This document shows, piece by piece, positions 8,281 through 16,587 of a DNA stretch of 64,000 nt. The stretch lies in NCBI GenBank assembly GCA_002839355.1, contig PGXW01000017.1:1-64000 (forward strand). The letters run 5' to 3'. The notes under the pieces were generated by a model. The model saw only the letters and a list, made by a program, of their open reading frames with translations. It was not told the DNA's origin and searched no databases. Numbering within the stretch: position 1 is the stretch's first letter; the number at the start of each line of letters is the position of its first letter. Made by a program: the position numbers and the translations under genes. Source of the stretch: Spirochaetae bacterium HGW-Spirochaetae-2 (GTDB lineage Bacteria > Spirochaetota > Spirochaetia > Sphaerochaetales > Sphaerochaetaceae).

Positions 8281-9579
8281 CTAAAGGAATTGTGGAGCGA
8301 TCAATCTCGGCAGGAACAGCACCACATCCGGCACAAGCACGAGAAGTAGCAATATTCCCAACATGGGCAGCAAGATGATACCGACATCCTTGAGGACTTT
8401 CGGTACCTGCTGCTCTCCGATCCGCGACGCAATCAACAGGCACATCCCGTAGGGAGGAGTCACCAAGCCGAACGCAAGCGAAACGATACCGACCAGAGAG
8501 AAATGGATGGGATGTATGCCGGCTTGGATCGCGATCGGATAGAGTATGCTTCCCATGATGATGATCGCAGGGATCGCATCGATGAACATGCCGACGATAA
8601 GGAAAATCAACGATATGATCATCATGATTCCCACAGGGCCCAATTGCATGGCATTGACAAATGCAACGAGAGCCTGCGGAACCCGATGGTACGCCAACAA
8701 CCAACTGAAGGTCGAGGCGGTACCCACGCAGAACAGGGTGATACCGGTCAGTTTCGCGGTATCGTTGAGAACGGTGACAAGTTTTTTCCAAGTCATCGAT
8801 TTGTTGAAGACTCCGACAACCAGTGAATACAATACGGCGATCGCCGAGGCTTCGGTCGGGGTAAAGATGCCGAAGGCGATTCCGCCGATTATGATGATCG
8901 GTGTGACGAGACCGGGAATCGAGGTGATGGTTGCGATAACGACTTCCTTGAAAGTCGATCGTTCATAGACAGGATATTTGTATTTGATCGCATAGATGTA
9001 CACAGTGACCATCATGGAGAGCCCGAGAAGGATTCCAGGGACGATCCCGGCAAGAAACAGGGACCCGACGGAAATCGACATGGTTCCACCCCACACCAAC
9101 ATGAGGATGCTCGGTGGAATGATAACTCCCATGACCGCGGAGCACGCGGTGATGGCGATGGTGAAGTTGCGGTCATACCCCTGCTCTATCATGGCAGGAA
9201 TGAGAACTTTTCCGATACCTGCGGCATCGGCGTTGGACGAACCTGAAATCCCCGCAAATAGCATGGATACCAATACATTGATATGTCCAAGTCCACCGGG
9301 AAGGTGACCGACCGACACTTTGGCCAGATCGATCAGCTTTCTGGTGATTCCATTCTCGTTCATCAGGTTGGCGGCCAACAGGAAAAACGGAACCGACAGG
9401 AGGAGGAACGAGTTGAATGAGATATACGTCCTGTCGATCAAGGCAAAGAAGGTGACGCCGGGTGTCAGGAAGATGACCGGCAACGTTGCCAGACCCAGGG
9501 CGAAGGCTACCGGAACCCGGAGAAATACCAGCAACAGGAACGTACCGAAAAGAATCGCTGCGATTGTCAATGGTTCCAT
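8281..9579 (-). CDS. dctM: TRAP transporter large permease, system 1
   Basis: A 432-residue integral membrane protein of the DctM family, about 12 hydrophobic segments. Family segments such as LSVPFFLLAANLMNENGIT, MLFAGISGSSNADAAGIG and TPPYGMCLL are visible. It forms the sodium-coupled transport channel with DctQ and takes substrate from the periplasmic DctP. It starts 3 bases after the dctQ stop. Substrate is not deducible from this subunit. Confidence 0.95.
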   Translation of the reverse strand: MEPLTIAAILFGTFLLLVFLRVPVAFALGLATLPVIFLTPGVTFFALIDRTYISFNSFLLLSVPFFLLAANLMNENGITRKLIDLAKVSVGHLPGGLGHINVLVSMLFAGISGSSNADAAGIGKVLIPAMIEQGYDRNFTIAITACSAVMGVIIPPSILMLVWGGTMSISVGSLFLAGIVPGILLGLSMMVTVYIYAIKYKYPVYERSTFKEVVIATITSIPGLVTPIIIIGGIAFGIFTPTEASAIAVLYSLVVGVFNKSMTWKKLVTVLNDTAKLTGITLFCVGTASTFSWLLAYHRVPQALVAFVNAMQLGPVGIMMIISLIFLIVGMFIDAIPAIIIMGSILYPIAIQAGIHPIHFSLVGIVSLAFGLVTPPYGMCLLIASRIGEQQVPKVLKDVGIILLPMLGILLLLVLVPDVVLFLPRLIAPQFL

Positions 9580-9582
9580 GAT

Positions 9583-10068
9583 CTAAGCCTCCCGTGCGTT
9601 CGTGATGGTCTTGAGTATCTCTTCCACGAGAAAGAGCAGTGAGAGAATTCCAAATGAGGGGATGGCGGCACCAACCCAGATCATGGGGACCTGCGCAATG
9701 TCCGAAGTATCGTAGACGAGCACCATTGCGTACTTGAAACCCCGATAGGCGAAGATGGAGGCGACAGCGACCATTCCGATCGAGATGAACAGATCCCACG
9801 CCACCTGCAATACTTTCGATTTCACAGCCGGGAATATATCGACCAGGAAATGCGAATGCTCCTTCACACCGACCGCCCCACCAATGAATACCAGCCATGT
9901 AAGCAGGAATCTGGCAATCTCCTCCGTCCAAAGCATGTATGGAAGGAAAGGAAGCAATCTACCCGCAATCTGCAAGCTGACGATTACGACCAACAATCCC
10001 AATAGGATCGAGACCAGATGCGACAGGAACCAATGGAGCCTGTCCATGATGAAGCTGTACGTTTTCAT
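9583..10068 (-). CDS. dctQ: TRAP transporter small permease, system 1
   Basis: A 161-residue four-helix membrane protein of the DctQ family. The conserved WTEEIARFLLTWLVFIGGAV segment is at about 47-66. The ATG at 10068 has GAGGT 5-6 bases upstream; longer versions would read through the intercistronic hairpin. It lies between dctP and dctM. Confidence 0.92.
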   Translation of the reverse strand: MKTYSFIMDRLHWFLSHLVSILLGLLVVIVSLQIAGRLLPFLPYMLWTEEIARFLLTWLVFIGGAVGVKEHSHFLVDIFPAVKSKVLQVAWDLFISIGMVAVASIFAYRGFKYAMVLVYDTSDIAQVPMIWVGAAIPSFGILSLLFLVEEILKTITNAREA

Positions 10069-10107
10069 AATCACCTCGATGTCGGTTGGATGGAACTGCA
10101 CAGGAAA

Positions 10108-10135
10108 GCCATATCTCCGCAGTGGGAGATATGGC
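10108..10135 (-). promoter_or_regulatory. Intercistronic hairpin between dctP and dctQ, system 1
   Basis: A perfect 11-base stem, GCCATATCTCC (10108-10118) with GGAGATATGGC (10125-10135), loop of six. Only TTTCC follows on the minus strand, so full termination is unlikely. It probably protects the dctP message or attenuates permease expression. Confidence 0.75.
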
Positions 10136-10154
10136 GACCATGTACTACTGAACA

Positions 10155-11201
10155 CTACTTGATTGTCTGGATTTTCTCATAGAGCGAACGGAATCCCATT
10201 TCGTCGACATAGGAAAGCAGCGCCGGGGTAGCCAAACGGCGGAACTCGGCCTTGTCGGCATCGGAGAACTTGTGGTGGACAGCCAAACCGGCATCGACCA
10301 ACTTCTGCAATTCGCTGTCGGCCATATCCAATTCGAACTGGGCACCGTATGCTCCGGCTTCAGCTCCAGCCTTCAAGACAGCCTGTTGAACGGTTGGGGA
10401 AAGCTTCTGGTAAGCTGTTTCTGAAATGTAGAGCGGACGGACAGTAATGGAGTGGTCGTTCTCGGTGAAATGCTTTGCGACTTCAAAGAAGCGCATCTGC
10501 GCATACCCGACCTTCTCGTTCTCAAGTCCATCGATAACCCTGGTCTGGATAGCGCTATAGACTTCGTCATACGCTATGACAGAGGGAACCGCGCCGACGG
10601 CACTGAAGACCTTCGCCCAAATCGGTGCACCCTGGACTCTCAGTTTGAACCCCTTCAGCTCCTGCATATTCCGGATCGGATAATTGGAGATGATGTTTCT
10701 GGAAGCACCACCGGCATATCCGATCGGTCTGATACGAGCCTTCTTGATGATTTCTTCTGTAATGGAATCGAAAAGATTGCTGTTCAAGACCGCTTCACGA
10801 TGTTCGAAATCCCGGAACAACAGGGGCATATCCAGAATCGCGATACTGGGTACACGCTGTGCGGTGTGCGCGGGAGCGATGATTGCCAGATCGACAGATT
10901 CGCCTTGGCTCATGAACCGCAAGTAGTCGGATTCGATTCCAAGCGATCGATTGAGGTTCATCCGCACCTCGACAACAACCTCGTCCTGGTATTTGTTCAC
11001 CAATTCCTCAAACTTGATCAATGTCTGCGTGTAGGGATGGTCGACGTCGAACATGGATGCACCATTGAGCACGACAACCTTCTTCTCTCCACTTGCAGCC
11101 GGACTTTCAGCCGCTCCAGCGGCGAACACTACTGACTGGGCAAGGACCAACAGCATGAGTGCCACCAACAGGCGCATACCTGTCTTTTTACCTAATGACA
11201 T
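10155..11201 (-). CDS. dctP: TRAP transporter solute-binding protein, system 1
   Basis: A 348-residue secreted DctP-family protein. The signal peptide ends near VVFAAGAAES (about residue 25-30). The family region GFKLRVQGAPIWAKVFSAVG carries the Arg that binds the substrate carboxylate, followed by the VIDGLENE segment. The ATG at 11201 is chosen because GGAGG is 7 bases upstream. It is the first gene of dctPQM-manA and is divergent from a GntR/LacI hybrid regulator. Ligand is probably an organic or sugar acid, by family. Confidence 0.94.
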   Translation of the reverse strand: MSLGKKTGMRLLVALMLLVLAQSVVFAAGAAESPAASGEKKVVVLNGASMFDVDHPYTQTLIKFEELVNKYQDEVVVEVRMNLNRSLGIESDYLRFMSQGESVDLAIIAPAHTAQRVPSIAILDMPLLFRDFEHREAVLNSNLFDSITEEIIKKARIRPIGYAGGASRNIISNYPIRNMQELKGFKLRVQGAPIWAKVFSAVGAVPSVIAYDEVYSAIQTRVIDGLENEKVGYAQMRFFEVAKHFTENDHSITVRPLYISETAYQKLSPTVQQAVLKAGAEAGAYGAQFELDMADSELQKLVDAGLAVHHKFSDADKAEFRRLATPALLSYVDEMGFRSLYEKIQTIK

Positions 11202-11229
11202 ATACATACCTCCAATTATTAGATATGTC

Positions 11230-11258
11230 ATTATCAGAGAGGATTCCCCGGTTGTCAA
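11230..11258 (-). promoter_or_regulatory. Promoter of TRAP system 1
   Basis: On the minus strand TTGACA (11253-11258), 17-base spacer, GATAAT (11230-11235), close to the sigma-70 consensus and about 30 bases before the dctP start. Confidence 0.75.
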
Positions 11259-11353
11259 ACATTTTTTTCACATTTTTCGCGGTAATATCCTGGAAGACGA
11301 CTCATCGACATGCATCGATTTTTGATGAACCACCACAAATCCGTATATTTTAC

Positions 11354-11382
11354 TTGCTTATTGGATTCTGCCTCCCTATAAT
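11354..11382 (+). promoter_or_regulatory. Promoter of the GntR/LacI hybrid regulator gene
   Basis: TTGCTT (11354-11359), 17-base spacer, TATAAT (11377-11382). Just downstream, two TTATAA blocks six bases apart could be an autoregulatory operator. Confidence 0.6.
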
Positions 11383-11457
11383 GTTATAAATTTTATTATA
11401 ATTTTGGTATCCTTCATGTTTTTGATATAGCATTCAACCAACCCAGTGGAGCGCATC

Positions 11458-12642
11458 GTGGAAATAAAAGAAAATCCGTCCATGTACCAACAGATATTCC
11501 TCATATTGCAACAGCAGATCCTGCAAGGAGAGATTGCCGAAGGCAAGCGGATCCCTACGGAAAAGGAGTTGATGCAACAATACTCCACAAGCCGGATAAC
11601 CGCATCCCGGGCAGTACGTGAATTGGAGAACCTGGGCTATGTGAGGAGAATCAAAGCCAAGGGGACCTTCGTGAACTCCCGCTCCCAATGGCGTACCGAC
11701 GATGAAGTTCCCGCTGTATCGGGTAAACCATTCATCAGTATCGTCTTTCCGGCCCCCGTATCGAAAGTCGCATTGAACATGGAAGTTTTCTACGGAGTCG
11801 AATTGGCCTGTCGGAAAAAGGGATTCAACCTTTCGGTCACCAGTCTCGATATCGAAACGTTGGACAACTCGGTTCCACTGGTGAAGGAGAAGGACCTGAT
11901 CGGAGAAGTGATAGATAGTGGCGCACTGGGAGCCATCATCCTGCCCTATTCCACACAGAGCAGCCCCGAGATGTACAACCGGATGCACATCCATGCGTTT
12001 CCCTTCGTCCTGATAGACCGCATGGTATTCGGTGTCGAGTCTTCCTTTGTGGCATCCAACAATGTCAAAGGGTTCTATTCCATTGTCGAACACCTTATCA
12101 TGAAGGGACACAGGAACATCGCATTCCTTTCGGGAAACACCTACGAATCGAGCAGCCGTAGCGACCGGTTCTCCGGGTACCTGCAAGCCATGAACCACCA
12201 CAGGCTGCCGGTCAAGGACGATTACATCATCCACAACCTCGTTCCCTTCGATTACAACCGGGTCTTCTATGACCAGACGATCGCGGGAAACGAATTGTTG
12301 CGCAAATCGACATGCCAAACCCTCGACCGTCTTTTGAATCTGCCGGTTCCCCCGACGGCATTGGCAATGACAAACGACTATCTTGCCCTCTACACCATGA
12401 ATATCGCAAAGGACATGGGAATTCGGATTCCCGAGGACATATCCATCACCGGTTTCGACAACTTGCCCATCAGTTCGCTATTCAGGCCGAAACTCACGAC
12501 CATTTCACAGAACTTCTCGGAGATGGGCCAGATAGCGGTGAAACTCCTCGACAGGTCGATAAAGGACCCGCAACGGAAACCGGAGGTCGTCATGCTGGAA
12601 ACAGAGGTGGTAGAAGGGGAATCGGTAAAAGATCTCAGATAG
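11458..12642 (+). CDS. GntR-type regulator with LacI-like sensor domain (AraR architecture)
   Basis: A 394-residue regulator. The N-terminal winged helix (about 5-70) is GntR-type, with the recognition region around RIPTEKELMQQY and SRITASRAV. The rest (about 85-390) is a periplasmic-binding-protein-like sensor of the LacI/GalR type, including VLIDRMV, GHRNIAFLSG and ISITGFDNLP. This matches AraR-like sugar-responsive repressors. A GTG at 11458 has GGAG 6 bases upstream; a GTG at 11446 is less well placed. It is divergent from TRAP system 1 and is the obvious candidate to control it. Its 3' end overlaps the convergent flavodoxin gene by 8 bases. Confidence 0.88.
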   Translation: MEIKENPSMYQQIFLILQQQILQGEIAEGKRIPTEKELMQQYSTSRITASRAVRELENLGYVRRIKAKGTFVNSRSQWRTDDEVPAVSGKPFISIVFPAPVSKVALNMEVFYGVELACRKKGFNLSVTSLDIETLDNSVPLVKEKDLIGEVIDSGALGAIILPYSTQSSPEMYNRMHIHAFPFVLIDRMVFGVESSFVASNNVKGFYSIVEHLIMKGHRNIAFLSGNTYESSSRSDRFSGYLQAMNHHRLPVKDDYIIHNLVPFDYNRVFYDQTIAGNELLRKSTCQTLDRLLNLPVPPTALAMTNDYLALYTMNIAKDMGIRIPEDISITGFDNLPISSLFRPKLTTISQNFSEMGQIAVKLLDRSIKDPQRKPEVVMLETEVVEGESVKDLR

Positions 12643-13114
12643 CTTCGATTGCGGAGACAAAGGCTTGTACTGCTTCAGGTTGTTCCGCATGCACATCGTT
12701 CTCACCCTTCAGCATCTTCTTCAACACAAACCGCATGATTCCCTTCTGGTCGGCGAAAAGTATCCGCCCTCCGAACCATTTCTTTACAGCTGCCTTCTCA
12801 ACCAAGCCGGCAGGATAATTCGAATTGAATACCTTCTCATGGTTTTCCGGATCTGTTCCGCAGATGAACAAGCCTATGCGTTTCTGCTCCAAGGCAAATG
12901 CGTTCTTCAAGCAGTACCGGCGAAGTGCTCCAGGCAGTCTTCCAGCCAATATCCCCCCACCAAGTATCACCGTATCGTAGGATGCTATGTCTGTCTTGAA
13001 AGCATCCTTCTTCGCATCCACCACATCTGCCCCGTTTGTGAGTCCAGCGGCAATCTTCTGGGCACATTCACGCGAATACCCACCTTTCGATGCATACACC
13101 ACCAAAGTCTTCAT
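12635..13114 (-). CDS. Flavodoxin-domain protein
   Basis: A 159-residue protein with a flavodoxin fold. The FMN phosphate loop is YASKGGYSRECA (8-19), and VILGGGILAGRLP and LFICGTDPENHEK follow as in HemG-like or MioC-like flavodoxins. It probably carries electrons or acts as a small FMN oxidoreductase; a true protoporphyrinogen oxidase role is not supported by neighbours. AGGAGG precedes the ATG. Confidence 0.85.
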   Translation of the reverse strand: MKTLVVYASKGGYSRECAQKIAAGLTNGADVVDAKKDAFKTDIASYDTVILGGGILAGRLPGALRRYCLKNAFALEQKRIGLFICGTDPENHEKVFNSNYPAGLVEKAAVKKWFGGRILFADQKGIMRFVLKKMLKGENDVHAEQPEAVQAFVSAIEAI

Positions 13115-13220
13115 GGATCCTCCTATCGATAGAAAATAATCGATAGAGAGTATATACCACCAGTCAATTTTTTTACATACCTGTCGATACCTTTTTCCAC
13201 AACCTTGCGTAGGGTTTTTC

Positions 13221-13277
13221 TTGTCCCTGTTTTACTATCCATGGTAGTATCCAAGAACCAAAACGAACGGGTTCTTG
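13221..13277 (+). promoter_or_regulatory. Promoter and start-site inverted repeat of the PII/EIIA/Mrp operon
   Basis: TTGTCC (13221-13226), 18-base spacer, TAGTAT (13245-13250). Immediately after, CAAGAACC (13252-13259) and GGTTCTTG (13270-13277) form an 8-base inverted repeat over the expected transcription start. It could be a 5' stem-loop or an operator. Confidence 0.45.
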
Positions 13278-13310
13278 TGAAACGGCTTAAACGAGAGGGG
13301 CCACCATACG

Positions 13311-13658
13311 ATGAAACTATTGGTCTTTGTCCTGAACAACGAAGAGTTGCTGGAAGAAGTGCTCGAAGCATATGTCGAAGCCGGCGTGACAGGAGCGACC
13401 ATTCTCGATTCGGAGGGAATGGGCCGCTTCCTCGCCTACGAAGTACCTCTGTTCGCCGGATTCAAGGAATTCATGAAAGGCAACAAACCGTACAACAAGA
13501 CTATCCTGTCGGTTGTGGGGGATATGGCAACTGTGGAGCGGGTCCGCTCGTTGGTCGATCCATTGATCGGGGGATTGGACAATGCCGGAAGCGGTATCAT
13601 GTTCACCGTCCCGGTCGATTGGGTCTCCGGTTTGGTCCCGGAAGATGAAGAGGTGTAG
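13311..13658 (+). CDS. PII-like signalling protein
   Basis: A 115-residue protein with the ferredoxin-like beta-alpha-beta pattern of the PII superfamily: KLLVFVLNNEELLEEVLEAY (2-21), GVTGATILDSEG (25-36) and a C-terminal VRSLVDPLIGG. The T-loop is short and lacks the uridylylated Tyr of GlnB/GlnK, so it is PII-like rather than a classical nitrogen regulator. It heads an operon with an EIIA-like protein and an Mrp antiporter, which suggests control of ion transport. Nucleotide ligand is unknown. Two bases separate it from the next gene. Confidence 0.75.
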   Translation: MKLLVFVLNNEELLEEVLEAYVEAGVTGATILDSEGMGRFLAYEVPLFAGFKEFMKGNKPYNKTILSVVGDMATVERVRSLVDPLIGGLDNAGSGIMFTVPVDWVSGLVPEDEEV

Positions 13659-13660
13659 CA

Positions 13661-14119
13661 ATGGAAGGAATATGCAAACGATTGTCCCCGGACTGTATCC
13701 TGCTTGACTTGCACGAGCAAGACAAGGAACGAATCATACGAAGCCTTGTCGCCGCCTTGCACGAGGAACACCACCTCTCCGACCCCGAAAAACTCTTGGC
13801 GGATATCATGGAGCGGGAAGAACTCTCCTCCACGTGCCTGGGTTGCGGCTGTGCAATCCCGCACGCCCACTCCGAAACACTTTCCACCAGTCTGCTCGCG
13901 GCGGCCCGCATCACACCGCCAGCCGATCTCGAAACCCCCGACGGCCAGCCGATCTCATTGGTATTCCTTTTGGTCGGCCCATCGAGAAACACCGTTGTCC
14001 ATTTGAAATTGCTTTCCAAACTCGCAAGGTTGCTGCATGACGAAGTGTTCCGACAACAGTTGCTTGCGTCGGACTCCGCTGAAGTATTCCACGCGCTTAT
14101 TTGCAAACAGGAGGCTTAG
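13661..14119 (+). CDS. PTS EIIA (fructose/Ntr type) domain protein
   Basis: A 152-residue protein of the EIIA type-2 family. The phosphorylation motif is CAIPHAHSE, with His68 the expected acceptor, within the family form G-x-AIPH. No EIIB or EIIC is nearby, so it is likely regulatory, like EIIA-Ntr, which in E. coli controls potassium uptake systems. Here it lies between a PII-like gene and mrpE, with spacings of two bases on each side. GAGGT precedes the ATG. Confidence 0.87.
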   Translation: MEGICKRLSPDCILLDLHEQDKERIIRSLVAALHEEHHLSDPEKLLADIMEREELSSTCLGCGCAIPHAHSETLSTSLLAAARITPPADLETPDGQPISLVFLLVGPSRNTVVHLKLLSKLARLLHDEVFRQQLLASDSAEVFHALICKQEA

Positions 14120-14121
14120 CG

Positions 14122-14634
14122 ATGCGTGCGGAAAAGAAATGGGGGCTCATACGGTTCATATTCACCACCCTGTTCCTGTATGCCCTCTGGTTGCTCTTTA
14201 CCGCGAGTCTCGAACCCTACTCACTCATCTTCGGCGCATTGGGAGCCATTCTGATCGCTGCCTTGACCTACAACATCTTCATCGCCCGGCATCAGGCGAA
14301 TCTTCGGTATATCATCCCCAATCCCCTGCATCTGGTCCTCTACATATTCATCCTGGTATTCTTCCTGTACCAATCGAGCATCCATATGGTGCGCGCGGTG
14401 TTCACCGGAAAAGCCAGTCCACGTATTGTCCATTTCAGGACCCGGTTGAAATCGGATATCGCCCGCATGGTGCTTGCGAACTCCATCACCATCACTCCGG
14501 GGACGATAACCCTCGATCTGAACGATGACCACCTCACCGTCCACTGGTTCTTCTGCGATACCAGCCATGCAAAACTTGCAGGAGAAAAGGTGAAGGGAAG
14601 AATGGAGCGATTCATAGGAAATATCTGGTCATGA
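14122..14634 (+). CDS. mrpE: Mrp-type Na+/H+ antiporter subunit E
   Basis: A 170-residue protein with two or three N-terminal membrane helices and a cytoplasmic tail. The segments SITITPGTITLDL and VHWFFCD are hallmarks of MnhE/MrpE. AGGAGG (14108-14113) precedes the ATG. Its stop overlaps the mrpF start by four bases. It is a small accessory subunit needed for assembly of the antiporter. Confidence 0.92.
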   Translation: MRAEKKWGLIRFIFTTLFLYALWLLFTASLEPYSLIFGALGAILIAALTYNIFIARHQANLRYIIPNPLHLVLYIFILVFFLYQSSIHMVRAVFTGKASPRIVHFRTRLKSDIARMVLANSITITPGTITLDLNDDHLTVHWFFCDTSHAKLAGEKVKGRMERFIGNIWS

Positions 14635-14909
14635 CAAGCTTGTTGTTGCAATACATGCAATGGTTCCTCATAGTTTGTGCCGTCGTGTGCATCATCCGTC
14701 TGTTGTTGGGGCCGACGGCCGCGGATCGTCTGGTCGCATTGAACATCCTATCCGGTGTAGCGCTGGCCTTTTTGGTTGTCCGTGGAGTCGCCCAGGAACG
14801 GGTCCTCTACCTGGATGTGGCGTTGGTATACGATATCTTCGGTTTTCTTGGGTTCCTGGCTATCGCCCGATTTCTCAAGGACAGGATTTCCGATGGGGAG
14901 GAAATGTAG
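14631..14909 (+). CDS. mrpF: Mrp-type antiporter subunit F
   Basis: A 92-residue protein with three predicted helices. RLLLGPTAADRLVALN (23-38) is the MnhF signature. It overlaps mrpE by ATGA, a typical coupled arrangement. Confidence 0.92.
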   Translation: MTSLLLQYMQWFLIVCAVVCIIRLLLGPTAADRLVALNILSGVALAFLVVRGVAQERVLYLDVALVYDIFGFLGFLAIARFLKDRISDGEEM

Positions 14910-14911
14910 AC

Positions 14912-15253
14912 ATGTCGGTACGCGAGTGGTTCGCATTGATAGCCTTCGCCTCCTCTGTGATTTTCGGATCGGCCGGTCTGGTTGGCCTGTTCCGGTTCCC
15001 CGACCCCTATTCCCGCATGCAATCCGGTGGTCTGTGCGGTACGACAGCAGTGTTCTCAGCGTTCATCGGCGCCTTGATCCTTGCTCCGAATGCCGCCATT
15101 GCGGCCCGTATTGTGGTAATCATGGTATTTTTCCTCGTCAGTGCACCGACCGGGTCGTATATTGTCGCCAGGTTCACCTGGCAAGCGGGAACTCCCGCTT
15201 GGAAACCTTCGGTGAAAACCAAACGATTGTCCCGAAGGAAGGAGCATCCATGA
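14912..15253 (+). CDS. mrpG: Mrp-type antiporter subunit G
   Basis: A 113-residue protein with three helices. GLFRFPDPYSRMQSGGLCGT (25-44) corresponds to the MnhG/PhaG signature FPDxYxRLHA. The stop overlaps the next start by ATGA. The C-terminus is basic. Confidence 0.9.
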   Translation: MSVREWFALIAFASSVIFGSAGLVGLFRFPDPYSRMQSGGLCGTTAVFSAFIGALILAPNAAIAARIVVIMVFFLVSAPTGSYIVARFTWQAGTPAWKPSVKTKRLSRRKEHP

Positions 15254-15489
15254 CCACCATCCTGTTGATACTTATCGTCCTGCTTGCCGCCTATACGCTC
15301 TCCAGTACAGATTTGCTGCATGGAGTGATCGCCCTTTCCGCCATAAGTTTGCTGAGCGCGATCCTATTCTACATACTGCAGGCACCGGATGTCGCAATTA
15401 CCGAGGCTGCTGTCGGGGCTGGTGTCTCAACGGTTATCTTCGTGTGGGCAATCCGCCATTCCCAACGCAAGGACGACAACCATGGGTAA
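15250..15489 (+). CDS. MbhD/DUF4040-like small subunit (piece equivalent to the MrpA C-terminal part)
   Basis: A 79-residue protein with two or three helices. LHGVIALSAISLLSAILFYI and the segment APDVAITEAAVGAG match the MbhD/DUF4040 region found inside large MrpA subunits and as a separate protein in membrane-bound hydrogenase-type complexes. It overlaps both neighbours. Confidence 0.82.
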   Translation: MTTILLILIVLLAAYTLSSTDLLHGVIALSAISLLSAILFYILQAPDVAITEAAVGAGVSTVIFVWAIRHSQRKDDNHG

Positions 15490-16246
15490 ACGAAAAGCCT
15501 GGGGCACTATCCTGCAAGCATCCCTCGCGATTGGAGCTATGGGTGCGGTGCTGCTACCCATTTTCCTCTGCCAAACCCCTTGGCCTACGGTCGCGCGCGA
15601 TTATCTGGTGGAGCACGGACAGCATGAGAGCGGGGCCATCAACCTGGTCAGCGCCATATACCTGGGATACCGTGCATTCGACACGCTGGGAGAAACGATT
15701 GTCCTACTCGTGGCGGTTATCGGAACCATGGGATTGCTGTCGAGGGTCGAATCCATGGTCAATGCGGTTGGTGACGACGACAATACCATACAGACGGTAT
15801 CGGCATTCTCCCTACGTGGTGAAAAAAGAAGCTCCCATGTTCTTCGCACCCATCTGTTGGAGGTGGTGACGGGAAAAATCGGTCCGATTGTGCTCCTTTT
15901 CGGATTTTATGTGATGCTGTACGGACACCTTTCTCCAGGGGGTGGATTCCAAGGTGGTGTGATCATCGCCTCTGGAATTGTTTTTCTCGCGCTTGGCAAC
16001 CAACAGGACAACACCTCGGCGCTTTCCAAGTCTTCGATTCTGGGAGGTATCGAATCCGTTTCGTTCCTCCTGTTCATTATCGTAGCCATAAGCGGAATCT
16101 TTTTCGGCAAAGGCTTTTTCGGAAATCCGTTGGCCGATTCGGCATATCCGGTCGGATTCATTGTCCTCTTGAATTCGATCATCGGCCTGAAAGTCGGTGC
16201 AAGTATTGGATTCATGTGTATCGCGATGATGGGAGGGCATGATTGA
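15482..16246 (+). CDS. mrpB: Fused MbhE-like and MnhB-like antiporter subunit
   Basis: A 254-residue membrane protein with two parts. Residues about 1-90 resemble MbhE, with GAINLVSAIYLGYRAFDTLG. Residues about 120-254 are MnhB, with the signature YGHLSPGGGFQGGV. In most Mrp operons the first part is the C-terminus of MrpA and the second is a separate MrpB. The fused form is seen in Mbh/Mrp-like clusters of anaerobes. It starts within the end of the previous gene, with AAGGA upstream, and its stop overlaps mrpC. Confidence 0.88.
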   Translation: MGKRKAWGTILQASLAIGAMGAVLLPIFLCQTPWPTVARDYLVEHGQHESGAINLVSAIYLGYRAFDTLGETIVLLVAVIGTMGLLSRVESMVNAVGDDDNTIQTVSAFSLRGEKRSSHVLRTHLLEVVTGKIGPIVLLFGFYVMLYGHLSPGGGFQGGVIIASGIVFLALGNQQDNTSALSKSSILGGIESVSFLLFIIVAISGIFFGKGFFGNPLADSAYPVGFIVLLNSIIGLKVGASIGFMCIAMMGGHD

Positions 16247-16587
16247 TGGTAGAACGTGTGTTGTTGCTTTGCCTGCTGCTCATCGGTTTTTGGGGAGTGG
16301 TCGCCAAGAAGAATATCATCAAGAAGATTTTCGGGTTGAACATCCTCAACGCCGCGGCAGTCATGCTGTTCATCCTTGAAGGCAACCGGATCGGTACGGA
16401 AGCTCCCATTCTCGAGTCGGGTCTTGCCCAGGTTGTCGATCCCATTCCCCAGGCACTTATGCTTACCGCCATAGTGATCGGTGTCTGCGTCACGGCCCTT
16501 GCTTTGGCCTTGGCTGTCCATTTGTATCAGATCACCGGCTCCTTCGACATCGATACCATACGCGAGAGGGTGAAGGATGAGGCCTGA
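16246..16587 (+). CDS. mrpC: Mrp-type antiporter subunit C
   Basis: A 113-residue NuoK-like protein with three helices. GLNILNAAAVMLFILEG and PIPQALMLTAIVIGVCVTAL carry the conserved membrane features, including the Glu of helix 2. GGAGGG is 8 bases before the ATG. It overlaps mrpD by 11 bases. Confidence 0.93.
   Translation: MVERVLLLCLLLIGFWGVVAKKNIIKKIFGLNILNAAAVMLFILEGNRIGTEAPILESGLAQVVDPIPQALMLTAIVIGVCVTALALALAVHLYQITGSFDIDTIRERVKDEA

Noticed and set aside
11434-12318. 294-codon minus-strand open frame opposite the GntR/LacI hybrid regulator
   Set aside because: The plus-strand product has full domain support; the antisense product shows none.
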